DNA from: Montifringilla adamsi
Lineage: Eukaryota > Chordata > Aves > Passeriformes > Passeridae
DNA length: 64,000 nucleotides
Direction: 5' to 3'
Assembly: GCA_017590115.1 (NCBI GenBank)
Contig: JAGGNK010006002.1
Coordinates: 458,329-522,328 of the forward strand
The notes beneath the pieces are model-generated. The model was not told the origin of the DNA. It worked only from the letters and a program-made list of their open reading frames with translations, and did not search any database. Below, in pieces: positions 45,009 to 55,180 of this stretch (its first letter is position 1; each line of letters begins with the position of its first letter). The position numbers and the translations under genes are program-made.

Positions 45009-46295
45009 AAAACCCTCACCCCTTTTGAGCACAAACCTGTTATTGTCAAACCTGACCCTCACCTTTGCTGTCTCTGCCTTGTCCTGTAGATTTCCTGAAG
45101 CTCAGTTGAAAAACAGGTGGGGACTTTTCCTTCATCTGAAGCCACTCCTTTTCTTTATTTTTACCTACTGAGGATAAAACCTGATCTGCTGAAGGCGATG
45201 TAGGTTAATGTGAAAAAAGAGAAAAACTAATTAAGCACACAAAGGTGCCCATCCCCTTCTGCTGAAGGACAGAGAGAGAGCAAAGAGGAGCATCCACTGG
45301 CAATGCAGATTAAATTGGGGTGCTGGCTCCTGTCTTGGAGAAACAGAATAATTTCAAAGAAATAAATTTATATTTCAGTTTGAGCATCCCTTTCTCATCT
45401 GGGAATGAAATAACTCCAGTGTAGCAGCATCCCTCTGTTTCTTAGTAACCATGGAGCCAGACTGATGAATTGAATTTCTGTTCTGGCCACATCTTCCTAC
45501 TCCCTTTAGACAAAAAGAGCACAGCTCTGCCAAGAACTCCAACTCATGCTGCTTTTAATTTCCACCACGGGTTTTGTCTGTTCTTGTAGCAACAGCAGAT
45601 GTGGAGGGGTCTCCCTGCTCTCCTGGACCACTTTGCTCACTGGAGCATGTGAGATGTTCCCAAGGCAGGATGGACCAGGAGGGAAGAGTGTCCTGGAGAA
45701 TAGAAACTCTCCCTTAGTTAGAAAGCCACATCCAGATATCCTGAAGGATCAGGGCTGCAGAAACATGAGAGTGGTGAAATTCAGGGAGGGAGGTCCCAGC
45801 TGCCATCCCTAAATATCACTGGATGAAGGCTGATACAGAGGAATGGGGCAGGACTGTTAGAGCAGCCAGCAGGAGCAGGGCTGGGCCGGAGGCACAGGCT
45901 CTGCACTACCCTTTATCCATGCAGAGTGTGGCCAAGACACACATGGATCCATGGATCCAGAGGGAGCAAGGAGCAGATCCCTAGTGAGAACCCCAGTGAT
46001 TCCACTGGGAAGATTAATGGCACGCTCCAGGGATCTGGCATGGTGGAGAAAATGAATTGTAAAACTCTTTGAGGTGTGATCATTTGTTTTCATTTTGCAT
46101 CAGAAAAGTCAGAAGCTTTTGAGAAGCTTCATTAAGAACAGGAAAAGACCAATCCACCCTGGAATGATGAACAGCCTGAGTGCTCCGTGGGATGTGGGAC
46201 CCTCCACTTTGAGCCCTTCTCTGGATGCAGAGGGAAAGCACAATCCTTGGAATATTGAGTGTTCTCTGGACATGGTGGTGTCACCTGCTGGCCTC
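45009..46295. other. single-copy non-coding stretch
   Basis: A pyrimidine tract ending CTTGTCCTGTAG (about 45070-45090) followed by AACAGGTGGGG resembles an acceptor and donor around a 20-odd-base interval. No longer exon context supports it. Confidence 0.35.
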
Positions 46296-46378
46296 AAGCC
46301 CCACATGGTGTTTGGTCAGAGGTTGGACTTGATGATCTCAGAGGGCTTTTCTGACCTCAGCAATTCTGTGGTTCTGTC
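46296..46378 (+). mobile_element. CR1 LINE 3' tip (group C)
   Basis: GGTCAGAGGTTGGACTTGATGATC, GAGGGCTTTTCTGACCTCAG and CAATTCTGTGGTTCTGTCC follow the CR1 terminus with its ATTCTGTG tip words. Confidence 0.8.
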
Positions 46379-46920
46379 CTGCAACATCAATGATACAGGC
46401 ACAGGAATATTTGACCAAAAGCGGTTTCTACAAAGAGATTTAGTGAAGAGAAATGATCCAGGGAAGGTTTTCATTTCAATTAACAGAGCTTTCTCTGTAG
46501 ACACACAGCATCCAGGCTTTTAGTTAATTTATCTCTCCTCAGCTCACATTTGCCTTTGTATCCATCCCCACACACTCCTCTGTTTGCTTGCTGTGCAGAA
46601 ATCTCAATTTTATGATCCTTGGATAAATATGAAGACTGTACTGAATGCAGTCTGAGTTCATGTTTGAAGAAACATGTGGAACTCCACATTTTTTACAAAG
46701 GTTTTTCATGTCTCAGGATCTTCCAGCTATCTGGATTTTTATCTGATTGTTCCCTGTCATATAAATACTAACAGAAAATTCAGAGATAACCTTAAGCTGC
46801 AGCTCAAAATTTGAATTACATGAGAGAATGAGACTTGTGTAGGCATTTTCTTACTGCTCTGGGTCAATAACTGAAAATTCTGTGAATAACATGAGAGAAA
46901 TAATTCAGAACTGAGCAGTT
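46379..46920. other. single-copy non-coding stretch
   Basis: No gene or repeat seen; AT-rich. Confidence 0.4.
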
Positions 46921-47100
46921 CAGGTTGCCCAGAGCAGCTGTGGCTGCCCCTGGATCCCTGGAAGTGTCCAAGGCCAGGTTAGACTGGACTTGAAGCAACC
47001 TGGGACAGTGGAAGGTGGCACTGGATGGCTTTCAGGTCCTTCCAACCCAAACCATGCCAGGGTTTGGGTCCTACCAACCCAAACCATTCTCAGATTCTAC
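46921..47100 (+). mobile_element. CR1 LINE 3' end (group A) with 32-bp terminal duplication
   Basis: Runs from GGTTGCCCAGAGCAGCTGTGG to CCATTCTCAGATTCT. The terminal phrase CCAACCCAAACCAT occurs at 47042 and again at 47074, so the 3' end has been locally duplicated with a 32-base period. The copy abuts one arm of the inverted pair on its right. Confidence 0.9.
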
Positions 47101-47134
47101 AAGGCCAGACCTGTGCAGGTGCAATTCCCCAGGA

Positions 47135-47364
47135 ACTAAGTGCAGAGCCAGGGAACTCCAGCTCTCACCTTCCCTGTCCTCTCCAAAGCAAACAAATGCT
47201 TCAGTAATTAACTGTGAGGAGCACTGCTGGGAGACATCACCCAGGAGAGGGCAGGCAGGAAGACAAGGAGCCTGAAAAAAACAATACAGGAAAATAATGA
47301 ACTTTTCCGGTGGAGGAGGATGCAAAAGGAATCTGGGCACCAGATTCCTCCTTCTTGGAACTGT
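47135..47364 (-). repeat. left arm of inverted 47/51-kb segment pair
   Basis: Read on the reverse strand, this segment matches 51190-51433. Two long exact blocks are GCCTGCCCTCTCCTGGGTG... (about 45 bases) and TTTGTTTGCTTTGGAGAGGAC... (about 58 bases). Relative to the right arm, 13 bases are missing between CAG repeats (CACAG|TTAATTACTG). No coding signal is evident. It may be an undescribed interspersed repeat or a segmental duplication. Confidence 0.85.
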
Positions 47365-47440
47365 AAAATCAAAGATTCATTAAAGTTGGAAAAGCCCTTG
47401 GAGATTATGGAGTCCAGTCATTCTCCATCACTGACCCATG
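47365..47440 (-). mobile_element. CR1 LINE 3' tip (group C)
   Basis: CAAAGATTCATTAAAGTTGG, AAAAGCCCTTGGAGATTATGG and AGTCCAGTCATTC. It lies directly against the outer end of the inverted-pair arm, as does the CR1 at 51.0-51.2 kb. Confidence 0.75.
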
Positions 47441-48852
47441 TTCTGGTTATTGCCAATCACCTCAACCACCTAGTCTCCTTTTAAAAGGAAATTCTCCATG
47501 AATTTGGAATAACATAATGGAAATAAGTAGAAAATCAGGCCCTATTCCTTTCCAACTGTCTCTTGAATGGGCTTTGGTGGCACCTTCTTTGCCAAAGTCC
47601 AAACCTGTGGGACTGGCCCATGTCGAGTTCCCCCATTATAGTTCTGAGTGATCAGCTGGAGCTACAGCAACTCTCCCTTCCCCAACAGCCAAGAATTATT
47701 CCCTTATTTAAGTCATTAAACCTTCAAACATTTTTTGCCTGGGGTCAGAGTGCCTGCCTCGGATTCCTCCCAGATGGGGATGGTTGCCAAGGTAACAGCC
47801 AGCATCACCTCTGCATCCTCGGTGCTCCCCAGCAGGACCGAGCGGGTTCTTGTCTCTGGGCGAGCTCTCTGTGTGCTCAGAGTTACAGATGCCCACTGAG
47901 AGTGATCTGTTTGCTGCTAAGCTGTTGTGACAGGACAGCAGAGTCACAGGTTTGGTTTTACTGTTGCTGGAGTCTGGGAATTGCAGTCAGCACATTCAGA
48001 AGGACTGGGCCCAGGGATATTTTTCCCTTAACCATCAGGATGAGCTCTGACAAATGATGATGTGTGACCACAGACTCAGCCTTTGCTTCATGGCTGTGTG
48101 AAACACTTGGGCTCAATCCCACCCGGAGTCATCCACAAAATCTGTATTGACATCCAGCTAGCCACACTGACTCCTTTCCTAGCCAAAGGGGAGGTATGCC
48201 ATTGTTCTTCCCAGTATCTGAGACTGAATTATCTGTGCTGGGGAAGGAAAAGGCTGCCTTGGCTCAGCTGTTGACATCCCCTCTCTGGATACCTAAAATG
48301 TGATGAAATGTATCTCCGTGCTCAGACACTCTGGGCTGATGCTCTTTGTCCAAGTGTGAACATCCTCAGTGTTGACATCTCCACTGGAATGAGTTCTCTG
48401 GATTCTCTTGACACTTAATGAAGGAAAACAGGCCCCCAGAGGCCACAGCTGCCTGCACTGCAAGGGGGGTGTGGGGCCAGACACAGCAGGAAGGGAAGGC
48501 CCTGTGCTGTACAGGGGACCAGACAGGAGCCAAACCCAGCTGCCCTTGTGTTCTTCCTTCATATGTAGGGGAAGTTCAGTAAATTGGAGGCAGGATTGGA
48601 GAAATAGGGCTGAATTTCCAGAAAATCCCAGATAGCAGTGGTACAAACCAAGGGCGGAGGCTGTTCTTAACAGACACGTTTCCCTCTGTTCCAGCAGCTT
48701 CCATGATGTTCCAGGACCTTTCCTACAACTGTGGTGAGCAACCATTGAAGAGGAGACACAGAAATAGTAAAGGCCTCTTCCAACTCACTTTCCATTACAA
48801 GCCTTCTTGGGTTGTTTTCTATCTGCAGGAGGTTCCAGTTGAGAAAACTGAA
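47441..48852. other. single-copy non-coding stretch containing an X-box word
   Basis: No gene. The perfect RFX-type motif at 47783-47796 is listed separately. Confidence 0.4.
47783..47796 (+). promoter_or_regulatory. RFX X-box motif
   Basis: GTTGCCAAGGTAAC fits the X-box rule GTNRCC, 0-3 spacer, RGYAAC with a 2-base spacer and no mismatch. RFX factors use such sites at ciliary and other genes, usually near promoters. No promoter is recognisable nearby, so this may be an isolated enhancer site or chance. Confidence 0.4.
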
Positions 48853-48945
48853 TAATCCCATAATCCCAGAATGGTTTGGGTTGGAACGGAATTTACAGAT
48901 CATGTAGTTCCAACTTCCTTCCATGGCTGGAATAGCCAAAGTCCT
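48853..48945 (-). mobile_element. CR1 LINE 3' tip (group A)
   Basis: CCATAATCCCAGAATGGTTTGGG, TTGGAACGGAATTTACAG and CTTCCTTCCATGGCTGG; truncated after about 90 bases. Confidence 0.85.
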
Positions 48946-50059
48946 TGGGATTTGGTTGTATCCATTATTTCAGTGATGCTCCTGCCAGATTGTGTTTTCT
49001 TGGGCACTGAAAGATCAAATTAGTTTCCACAAAGTTGTTGAATAAGGTTTTTAAAAGTGAAGTGGGAGAAAATCAGAGGGGATACTGCCAGCAAAGGCTG
49101 CTGGAGATGGCAATGGAAATGTCAGAGAGGTTGTGCAGTGGTGCCTGGTCTGGGGTGGAGTGGATAATTCCAGGATATTTCCACACTCAAAGCACCAACA
49201 GCTCCCAGAGTCCATTTAAGACAGATGGAAACGATTTCCCCCGAGCTCCTGCACCACAGCTCCCCTGGGGCACTCATAAGAGCACAATAAAATGCATTTT
49301 GCAGGAGTTTATTGCTGCCTTGGCACAACTGCTGCGCTGTATCCAGAGCTCTTAAAGAACTCCCCAACACGACGGACTCCTCTTGATCAAGCCTGGATGG
49401 TGTTTCTCTGTGCTGGAGGCATCACCCCCCATGTGGGCCATCTAATCATCCTGGGAACTCCTCAGGCTTTTCCACACCCTGAGGAAGACAAGAAGATGAA
49501 TATGGCACCTCTGTCTGTCTCCTAAAGATGAACTGCTGGACACAGCACAGATGCAATGGGGGGAGAGGGAATCTTGAGTTTTCCCTGTGCAGATCCCAGA
49601 CCTGCCCTTCAGGACCAGGACCAGGTTTCAGCCATGCCAAACTTTCCTGGCTGCTCCCAGCTCAATTCCATTTCTCCATTGCTCCCTGGGGAACTATCAG
49701 TGATTTCCTGGTTTGCCTTGGGAATGAGTCTTCTGCAGAATCACCCAATGGGATGTGAAACAGAACCTTCTAAACCTCCCAGCCTTCAGTTCTGACAGTT
49801 TTACCTCCTGTTATGATGGTTCTTGTTTTGACATTTTCTGTTGGGGCATATTTACAGCTCATATCAACAGAGTGGATCTGGACTGGACTCAGAGTGTTTT
49901 GGACATGACACATTTTTACAAGGAATACTTGAAGAAGATCATGGACTGTCTGCAAGGAATACACATTTGGAAAAGGTGTACTGGTCATTTCTCCAACTGC
50001 AGCAGCCATCACACACAGATCCACACCCAGGACTTTACTCAGGAGATGCTCCATGAGCT
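48946..50059. other. single-copy non-coding stretch
   Basis: No gene or repeat recognised. Confidence 0.4.
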
Positions 50060-50195
50060 CAGGAATTCTTTATCAGGGTGGGCAGGCCCTGGCACCGGGT
50101 GCCCAGAACAGCTGTGGCTGCCCCTGGATCCCTGGCAGTGCCCAAGGCCAGGCTGGACAGGGCTTGGAGCAGCCTGGAATAGTGGAAGGTGCTTT
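50060..50195 (+). mobile_element. CR1 LINE fragment (group A) lacking the 3' end
   Basis: GGAATTCTTTATCAGGGTGGG, 'ggcaggccctggcaccgggt', and on to GCCTGGAATAGTGGAAGGTG. The terminal 80 or so bases are absent. Confidence 0.9.
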
Positions 50196-51009
50196 TGCTG
50201 GGAGGACCTGGAGTGCTCTGCCAGGACCAACCCTACAGGGCACAGATCAGCCAACAAAGGAGCTTGTGGACATGTGCTGGAAGAGCTTTTTTGGTTGTGC
50301 TCCCAGGTGGTTGGAATCCTGGGAGCAGGGAGCTGGGACAGACTCTCAGCCTAATCTGTGCCTGACCTGGAACAGCCATTCCCACCTAACACTCCCATGG
50401 CTACGTCTCCCAGGAAGTTACAGAGGAACAGAGAGCTGATCTCCATTCCACAGATGGAGCAAACGAGGCACCAGATCCAGCACATGGCACATTTGGTGCC
50501 TGCTCCTTGCCCCCCCGCAGAGCAGCTGCTGCTCAACTCTCCCAAAGCAATGACTCAGCTGAAGGGAAGCACAGGGAAAAGGAACTTTCTGTGCAAGTCT
50601 GGCAGCGTGACCCAGACCTGCTTTGGCTCAGCCTGGAGCACCACGCCATTCCTCCATCACCCTGCAGTGCCCTGTGCCTGACATGGCAAGGCTGTGTCCC
50701 AGACTGTCCTTGGGCACTGCTGGCAGTCATGGGGAGCTGCTCAGGTCACTCCAATTCAATTCTTTCTCTCTACAGTGGGATGGGAATTGTTCCTTTAACT
50801 GCAGTAGGAATTCCTGTAAGAAAAATCCCAAGCTGGTTTTTAGGTCTGAATCTCTCACAGGCTGTCCTTGAGTCCTTATGCCAGGGTTGTTCCTTGACGT
50901 TGTGACTCAGCAGGTCAGGTGCTGTGCAGGAAAGCCTCACGCGGATAATCAGAGCAAGATTCCCTCCTGCAGCTCGACCTTCCCACCTGCTCCAAGCAGA
51001 TGATGGAGA
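50196..51009. other. single-copy non-coding stretch
   Basis: Overlapping frames on both strands, none recognisable. Confidence 0.4.
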
Positions 51010-51189
51010 GTGATGGTTGAGTCAGTCGTGGAGTCCCCAGCCCTGGGCAGATTTAAAATCCATGTGGATGTGGCACCTGGGGACATGGTCAGTGGTGGCC
51101 TTGGCAGGCCTGGGGGAACAGTTGGACTTGAATAGTCTTTATGAGTCTCAGAGGGTTTTTCCAACCTATAAAAATCCCTGATTCTACAG
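51010..51189 (+). mobile_element. CR1 LINE 3' end (group C)
   Basis: AGTCAGTCGTGGAGTCCCC, GATGTGGCACCTGGGGACATGG, GTCAGTGGTGGCCTTGGCAGG and GGGTTTTTCCAACCTATAA, ending TGATTCTACAG. It is followed at once by the right arm of the inverted pair. Confidence 0.92.
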
Positions 51190-51433
51190 TTCTAAGGAGG
51201 AATTTAGTGCCCAGATTCCTTTTGCATCCTCCTCCACAGAGGAAGCTCATTATTTTCCTGGATCAGCTTTTTCAGGCTCATCATTTTCCTGCCTGCCCTC
51301 TCCTGGGTGATGTCTCCCAGCAGTGCTCCTCACAGTCTGGGTGTGCAGTTAATTACTGGCGTGTTTGGTTGTTTGTTTGCTTTGGAGAGGACAGGGAAGG
51401 TGAGAGCTGGAGTTCCCTGGCTCTGCACTCAGT
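51190..51433 (+). repeat. right arm of inverted 47/51-kb segment pair
   Basis: Starts TTCTAAGGAGGAATTTAGTGCC and ends CTCTGCACTCAGT. By eye it is roughly 85-90 percent identical to the reverse complement of 47135-47364. It has the extra 13 bases TCTGGGTGTGCAG not present in the left arm. Confidence 0.85.
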
Positions 51434-53577
51434 GGCTGCTCTGCAGCTCCCACGCTGAGGGCAGCTCGAGGCTAAAGCACCAATTAAATTCCACTTGAAC
51501 CCTCTAATAATGCCAAGAAAAAAAGGAAAGTGGCTTCACCCTTGCAGCACTTGCCCCGCTGATGGGGTTTCACCCCATCCTTCACACCAACCTCTCCTTG
51601 AGCAGCTCCACCTCCCAGCTGCTGCAGCAACCCAGCTCCTCCTCTGCCTGGAGCAGATCCCCTGGGAAGGAATGGAGGAGCTGGGGGAACCCTGCCATGG
51701 CCATGGCTCAGACCGAGCCCAGCCGTACTGTGAAACCCTCCCTGCACCTCTTCTGCCACCCATGGAACAGCTTTCCCTCTCCAGAGAAAAGGAAAGGCAC
51801 TCTGGGGCTCAGAGGGAGGAAATGGGAAGGAAAAAAGAGACCTGAGTTGGAGCAGAGGGAGCTGAGGGCTGGCACTTGCCCCGAGGCTGCACACAACCAC
51901 AAAGGTTGTAGCATTGGGACATCCAGCACGGAGTGATCTGACAGAGAAGGATGCAAACGGACTCAGGAACAGGCAGAGAACAGCCAATCCCAAACCCCAG
52001 AGTTCATGCAAAGACACACAACCCGCCCCTGCACCCAGATATTCATGTTTATATTTGTGCTGAGTGGTTTTGCTCCCATCCCTTCAAGTCCTCTCCAGAA
52101 AGCCCCAACCATCAGATACCAGCTTGGCCCTCGTGTCCCTCCAGCACAGGCTGAGCCTGCCAGAGTCGTTTGGCACTGGATTTATGCACGACTCAGGTCA
52201 AATAAAACAAACTTTTTATCCTCCTGGTAAGATATTTGGTTCTCTGCACAGAACATTCTGGGAGTTTAATGCATGTGAACACCAACACTACACTCACTTA
52301 GGTGTTCTTTATAAACAAACACTTTACCAGCTGCCCCATTATTAAAACCTCAAGCTGTTTTCATGGAAAGAAAATGAAGATTTATATCTTTCTTTTTCCC
52401 ATTGAAATTCAAATTCCCATTTGAATTTCCATGGACTGGCCCACAGAGTGCCCTGAGTTCTGCCTGGTGCACATGGAAGGACATCAACCCACCCCACCCC
52501 ACAGGAGAAGCTGCACCAGCTCGAGTCCACCCTGACCTGCCCCAAACTGCTGCAGTAGGAGAAAGCTTTGACCTTCCCAATGAGCTCTGGCAAATCAGTC
52601 CCTGGCACAGGAATCACTAGGAAAAAAACAGCCCACATTTTGTCCAAGGGCTGCCTTTCCCCTACAGAGAGCAGTAATCATATTTCTCATCAGTATTTCC
52701 CCTGAACAGGAGTTATTGCCCAGAGCTTTGATTTGTGAGGCAATTAAGCAGGCTGGGATTTTCTCCTCATACTTTTCCCATTTCTGAGCTCGACTGCTGA
52801 CGCTGGCAGACACAGCTTATTTGTTCTTGCAGATAATGCCATTTTTAGTGCTAAAAAAGTCATTTCGGAGCACATGGATCCAATGGCCCATAAGCTCTGA
52901 TTGTGTTTTCACAGATGCATTTCTTTAAGGCCAGAAGGAAATATTGTCATCCCCATCCTGCCTGACCTGAGTGGGACATGGGACATGGACATTCCCTCTG
53001 TAATTTCTGTGCTGCACTTTGTAATCCCTGCTTCAATTAAAGCCATGGAAAAACATCCATCCTTTCCTGTAGTAGGAATATCTGGCACTGAGCAAAGTAA
53101 TTCACCCATTTTGGGATTGAAGGGATTTGACTGACCTGGATAGGGATATTCATCTCAGATGTATTACCCCCAGTCTTTGACATATCTGGTGCTTTTCTGT
53201 GACTGATGAATATTCGGTGTAATAATATTTTTCCACACACAAATTTATTAGTCTTGAAATCACTAAGGTAGAGCTGGTCAGGAAATAGTTGTGTTTGTTT
53301 TGCAGGCACAATGGCTTGTTCTCGTGCTTGTAACTGAAAAAAAAATCCCTGCTCATGAAATCAAGTTCAACATTTTTCATTTCTCCTGCTGGAACTTTCC
53401 AATCAATAGAAAAGGAGAAATTTTATGTAACAAGGATTTTTCTTCCGGTGTGACATTTTGATTTGTAGCTGCCAAATTTCAATGTGTTTATTCTCACCTT
53501 TAGGAAAGGGAATAGGAGGGAGTTTACAGGAACAGCAGGAGATGTTCCCCCTCTGACCAGGACCAGTGAGCCAGCAG
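51434..53577. other. single-copy non-coding stretch
   Basis: A 177-codon reverse frame at 51484-52017 overlaps several forward frames and is not recognisable. No repeat element seen in about 2.1 kb. Confidence 0.4.
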
Positions 53578-53865
53578 ATCATGGAATCATGGAATATCCT
53601 GGGCTGGAAGGGACCCCTGGCTCATCCAATCCAACCCCTGGCCCTGCCCAGACCCCCCAACAATCCCACCCTGTCCAACCCCTCCTGGAGCTCTGGCAGC
53701 CTCGGGGCTGGGACCATTCCCTGGGCAGTGCCAGCACCTCTGGGGAAGAACCTTTCCCTGATCTCCATCCCAAATCCCCCTGGCCCAGCTCCAGCCATTC
53801 CCAGGGTCCTGTCCCTGTCCCAGGGATCAGAGCTGCCCCTCAGGAGGAAAGAAAGGCTGTTCTCA
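53578..53865 (-). mobile_element. CR1 LINE 3' fragment (group B)
   Basis: ATCATGGAATCATGGAATATCC, CTGGGCTGGAAGGGACCCC, CCCCCCAACAATCCCACCC and CAGTGCCAGCACCTCTGGGG to GCCCCTCAGGAGGAAAGAAAG. Well preserved, with duplicated 8-base tip words. Confidence 0.95.
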
Positions 53866-54778
53866 GCAGGTTTGGGCTTTCTGGCAGAAGGGGCTGTTGA
53901 GCATTTTGCTGTCAGGTACAAAGGTGCAGTGATTCAGAACTCTGCAGATGCAAGGTGTTAACGCACTTTCAGTTCAGCAGGATTATTTTCTTTTCCTTCA
54001 CAATATTTTAATTACACTGTAGCTATAATTAGTTGAGTTAAAATAGGATTTATAATGCATTTAAAATATCTTTTCCTGCCTTCCCACATTTGCCCAGACT
54101 TCTCAGGTGCTTAGAGGAAAAAAAAAAAAAGGCAAAAATCAAGAGAATTTGGTACGTGTGTGCACTTAATGAAGGCAGTGCAGTCCCAGGAGCAGCACTG
54201 CAGGGCCTGGACCATGGATCCAAATGCAGAACAAGATGCAGGAAAAAGGGATTGGAGGAGCTGGGTAAAACATTGCCATACACAGCATTTGAATGCCCTT
54301 CCAGGGATCCCAATCCATCTCAGCCAGAAGAGCTCTTGAATCTATAAGAGAGGTGAACAAGGGAGCATCTTAAATTAACAGCAGCTCAAAGAGTGAAAGT
54401 CAGAGAGGGAATAAATGAGATGCCCAGGCAGAAAAGAGCAGACAGAACAATGCAGGCAGCACCCTCTGAGCAGTCTGGGAATAAAGCTGCTCAGGATTGT
54501 TTGTGCCAGGCACTTTTCCACCTCTACCCACTGTGAGCTCCCAAACATTTGATCTCCGATGACATTTCAGCTCACCAGCTGCCTTCTGGCAGTGCAGACA
54601 GACACAGGAGCACACCGAGGTTTGAGTTCCCCTTGCTTTTAGCATGGACAGCTCCTGCAGCTGAAACATTGTCCCGCTGTGGCAGCTTGCCCAGCTCTGC
54701 TCCTGGAAGAGTCCCTGTCCTGAGGGCTAGAGGAGAGCAGGAGTGTTCCAGCGTCAGACATGGCCAATATTCCAGATC
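53866..54778. other. single-copy non-coding stretch
   Basis: AT-rich at 53950-54070, with a 13-A run at 54118-54130. No gene seen. Confidence 0.4.
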
Positions 54779-55180
54779 AGAGAATCCCAGAATGGTTTGG
54801 GTGGAAAAGAGACCTTAAAGCCCACCCAGTGCCACCCCTGCCATGGCAGGGACACCTCCCACTGTCCCAGGCTGCTCCCAGCCCCAATGTCCAGCCTGGC
54901 CTTGGGCACTGCCAGGGATCCAGGGGCAGCCACAGCTGCTCTGGGCACCCTGTGCCAGGGCCTCACCACCCTAGTTTTAATTTTTTTCCTTATATCCAGT
55001 CTAAATCCACCCTCTTTTAGTTTGAAAACCATCACTCTTTGTCCTATTGCAACAGTCCCTGCTAAAATGTTTGCCCCCAGCTCTCCTGGAGCCCCTTCAG
55101 GCCCTGCCAGGGGCTCTGAGCTCTCCCTGGAGCTTCTCCTCTCCAGGTGAGCACCCCCAGCTCTCCCAGCCTGGCTCAGG
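54779..55180 (-). mobile_element. CR1 LINE 3' fragment (group A), about 400 bp
   Basis: AGAGAATCCCAGAATGGTTTGG through the group A body to CCTTATATCCAGTCTAAATCC, TTTGTCCTATTGCAACAG and CCCCAGCTCTCCTGGAGCCC. The reverse open frame of 210 codons (54754-55386) is a by-product. Confidence 0.95.

Noticed and set aside
45070..45117. Possible micro-exon with acceptor and donor
   Set aside because: A good polypyrimidine-AG and a GTGGGG donor flank only about 25 bases. No neighbouring exon or conserved peptide supports it, and such pairs arise often by chance.
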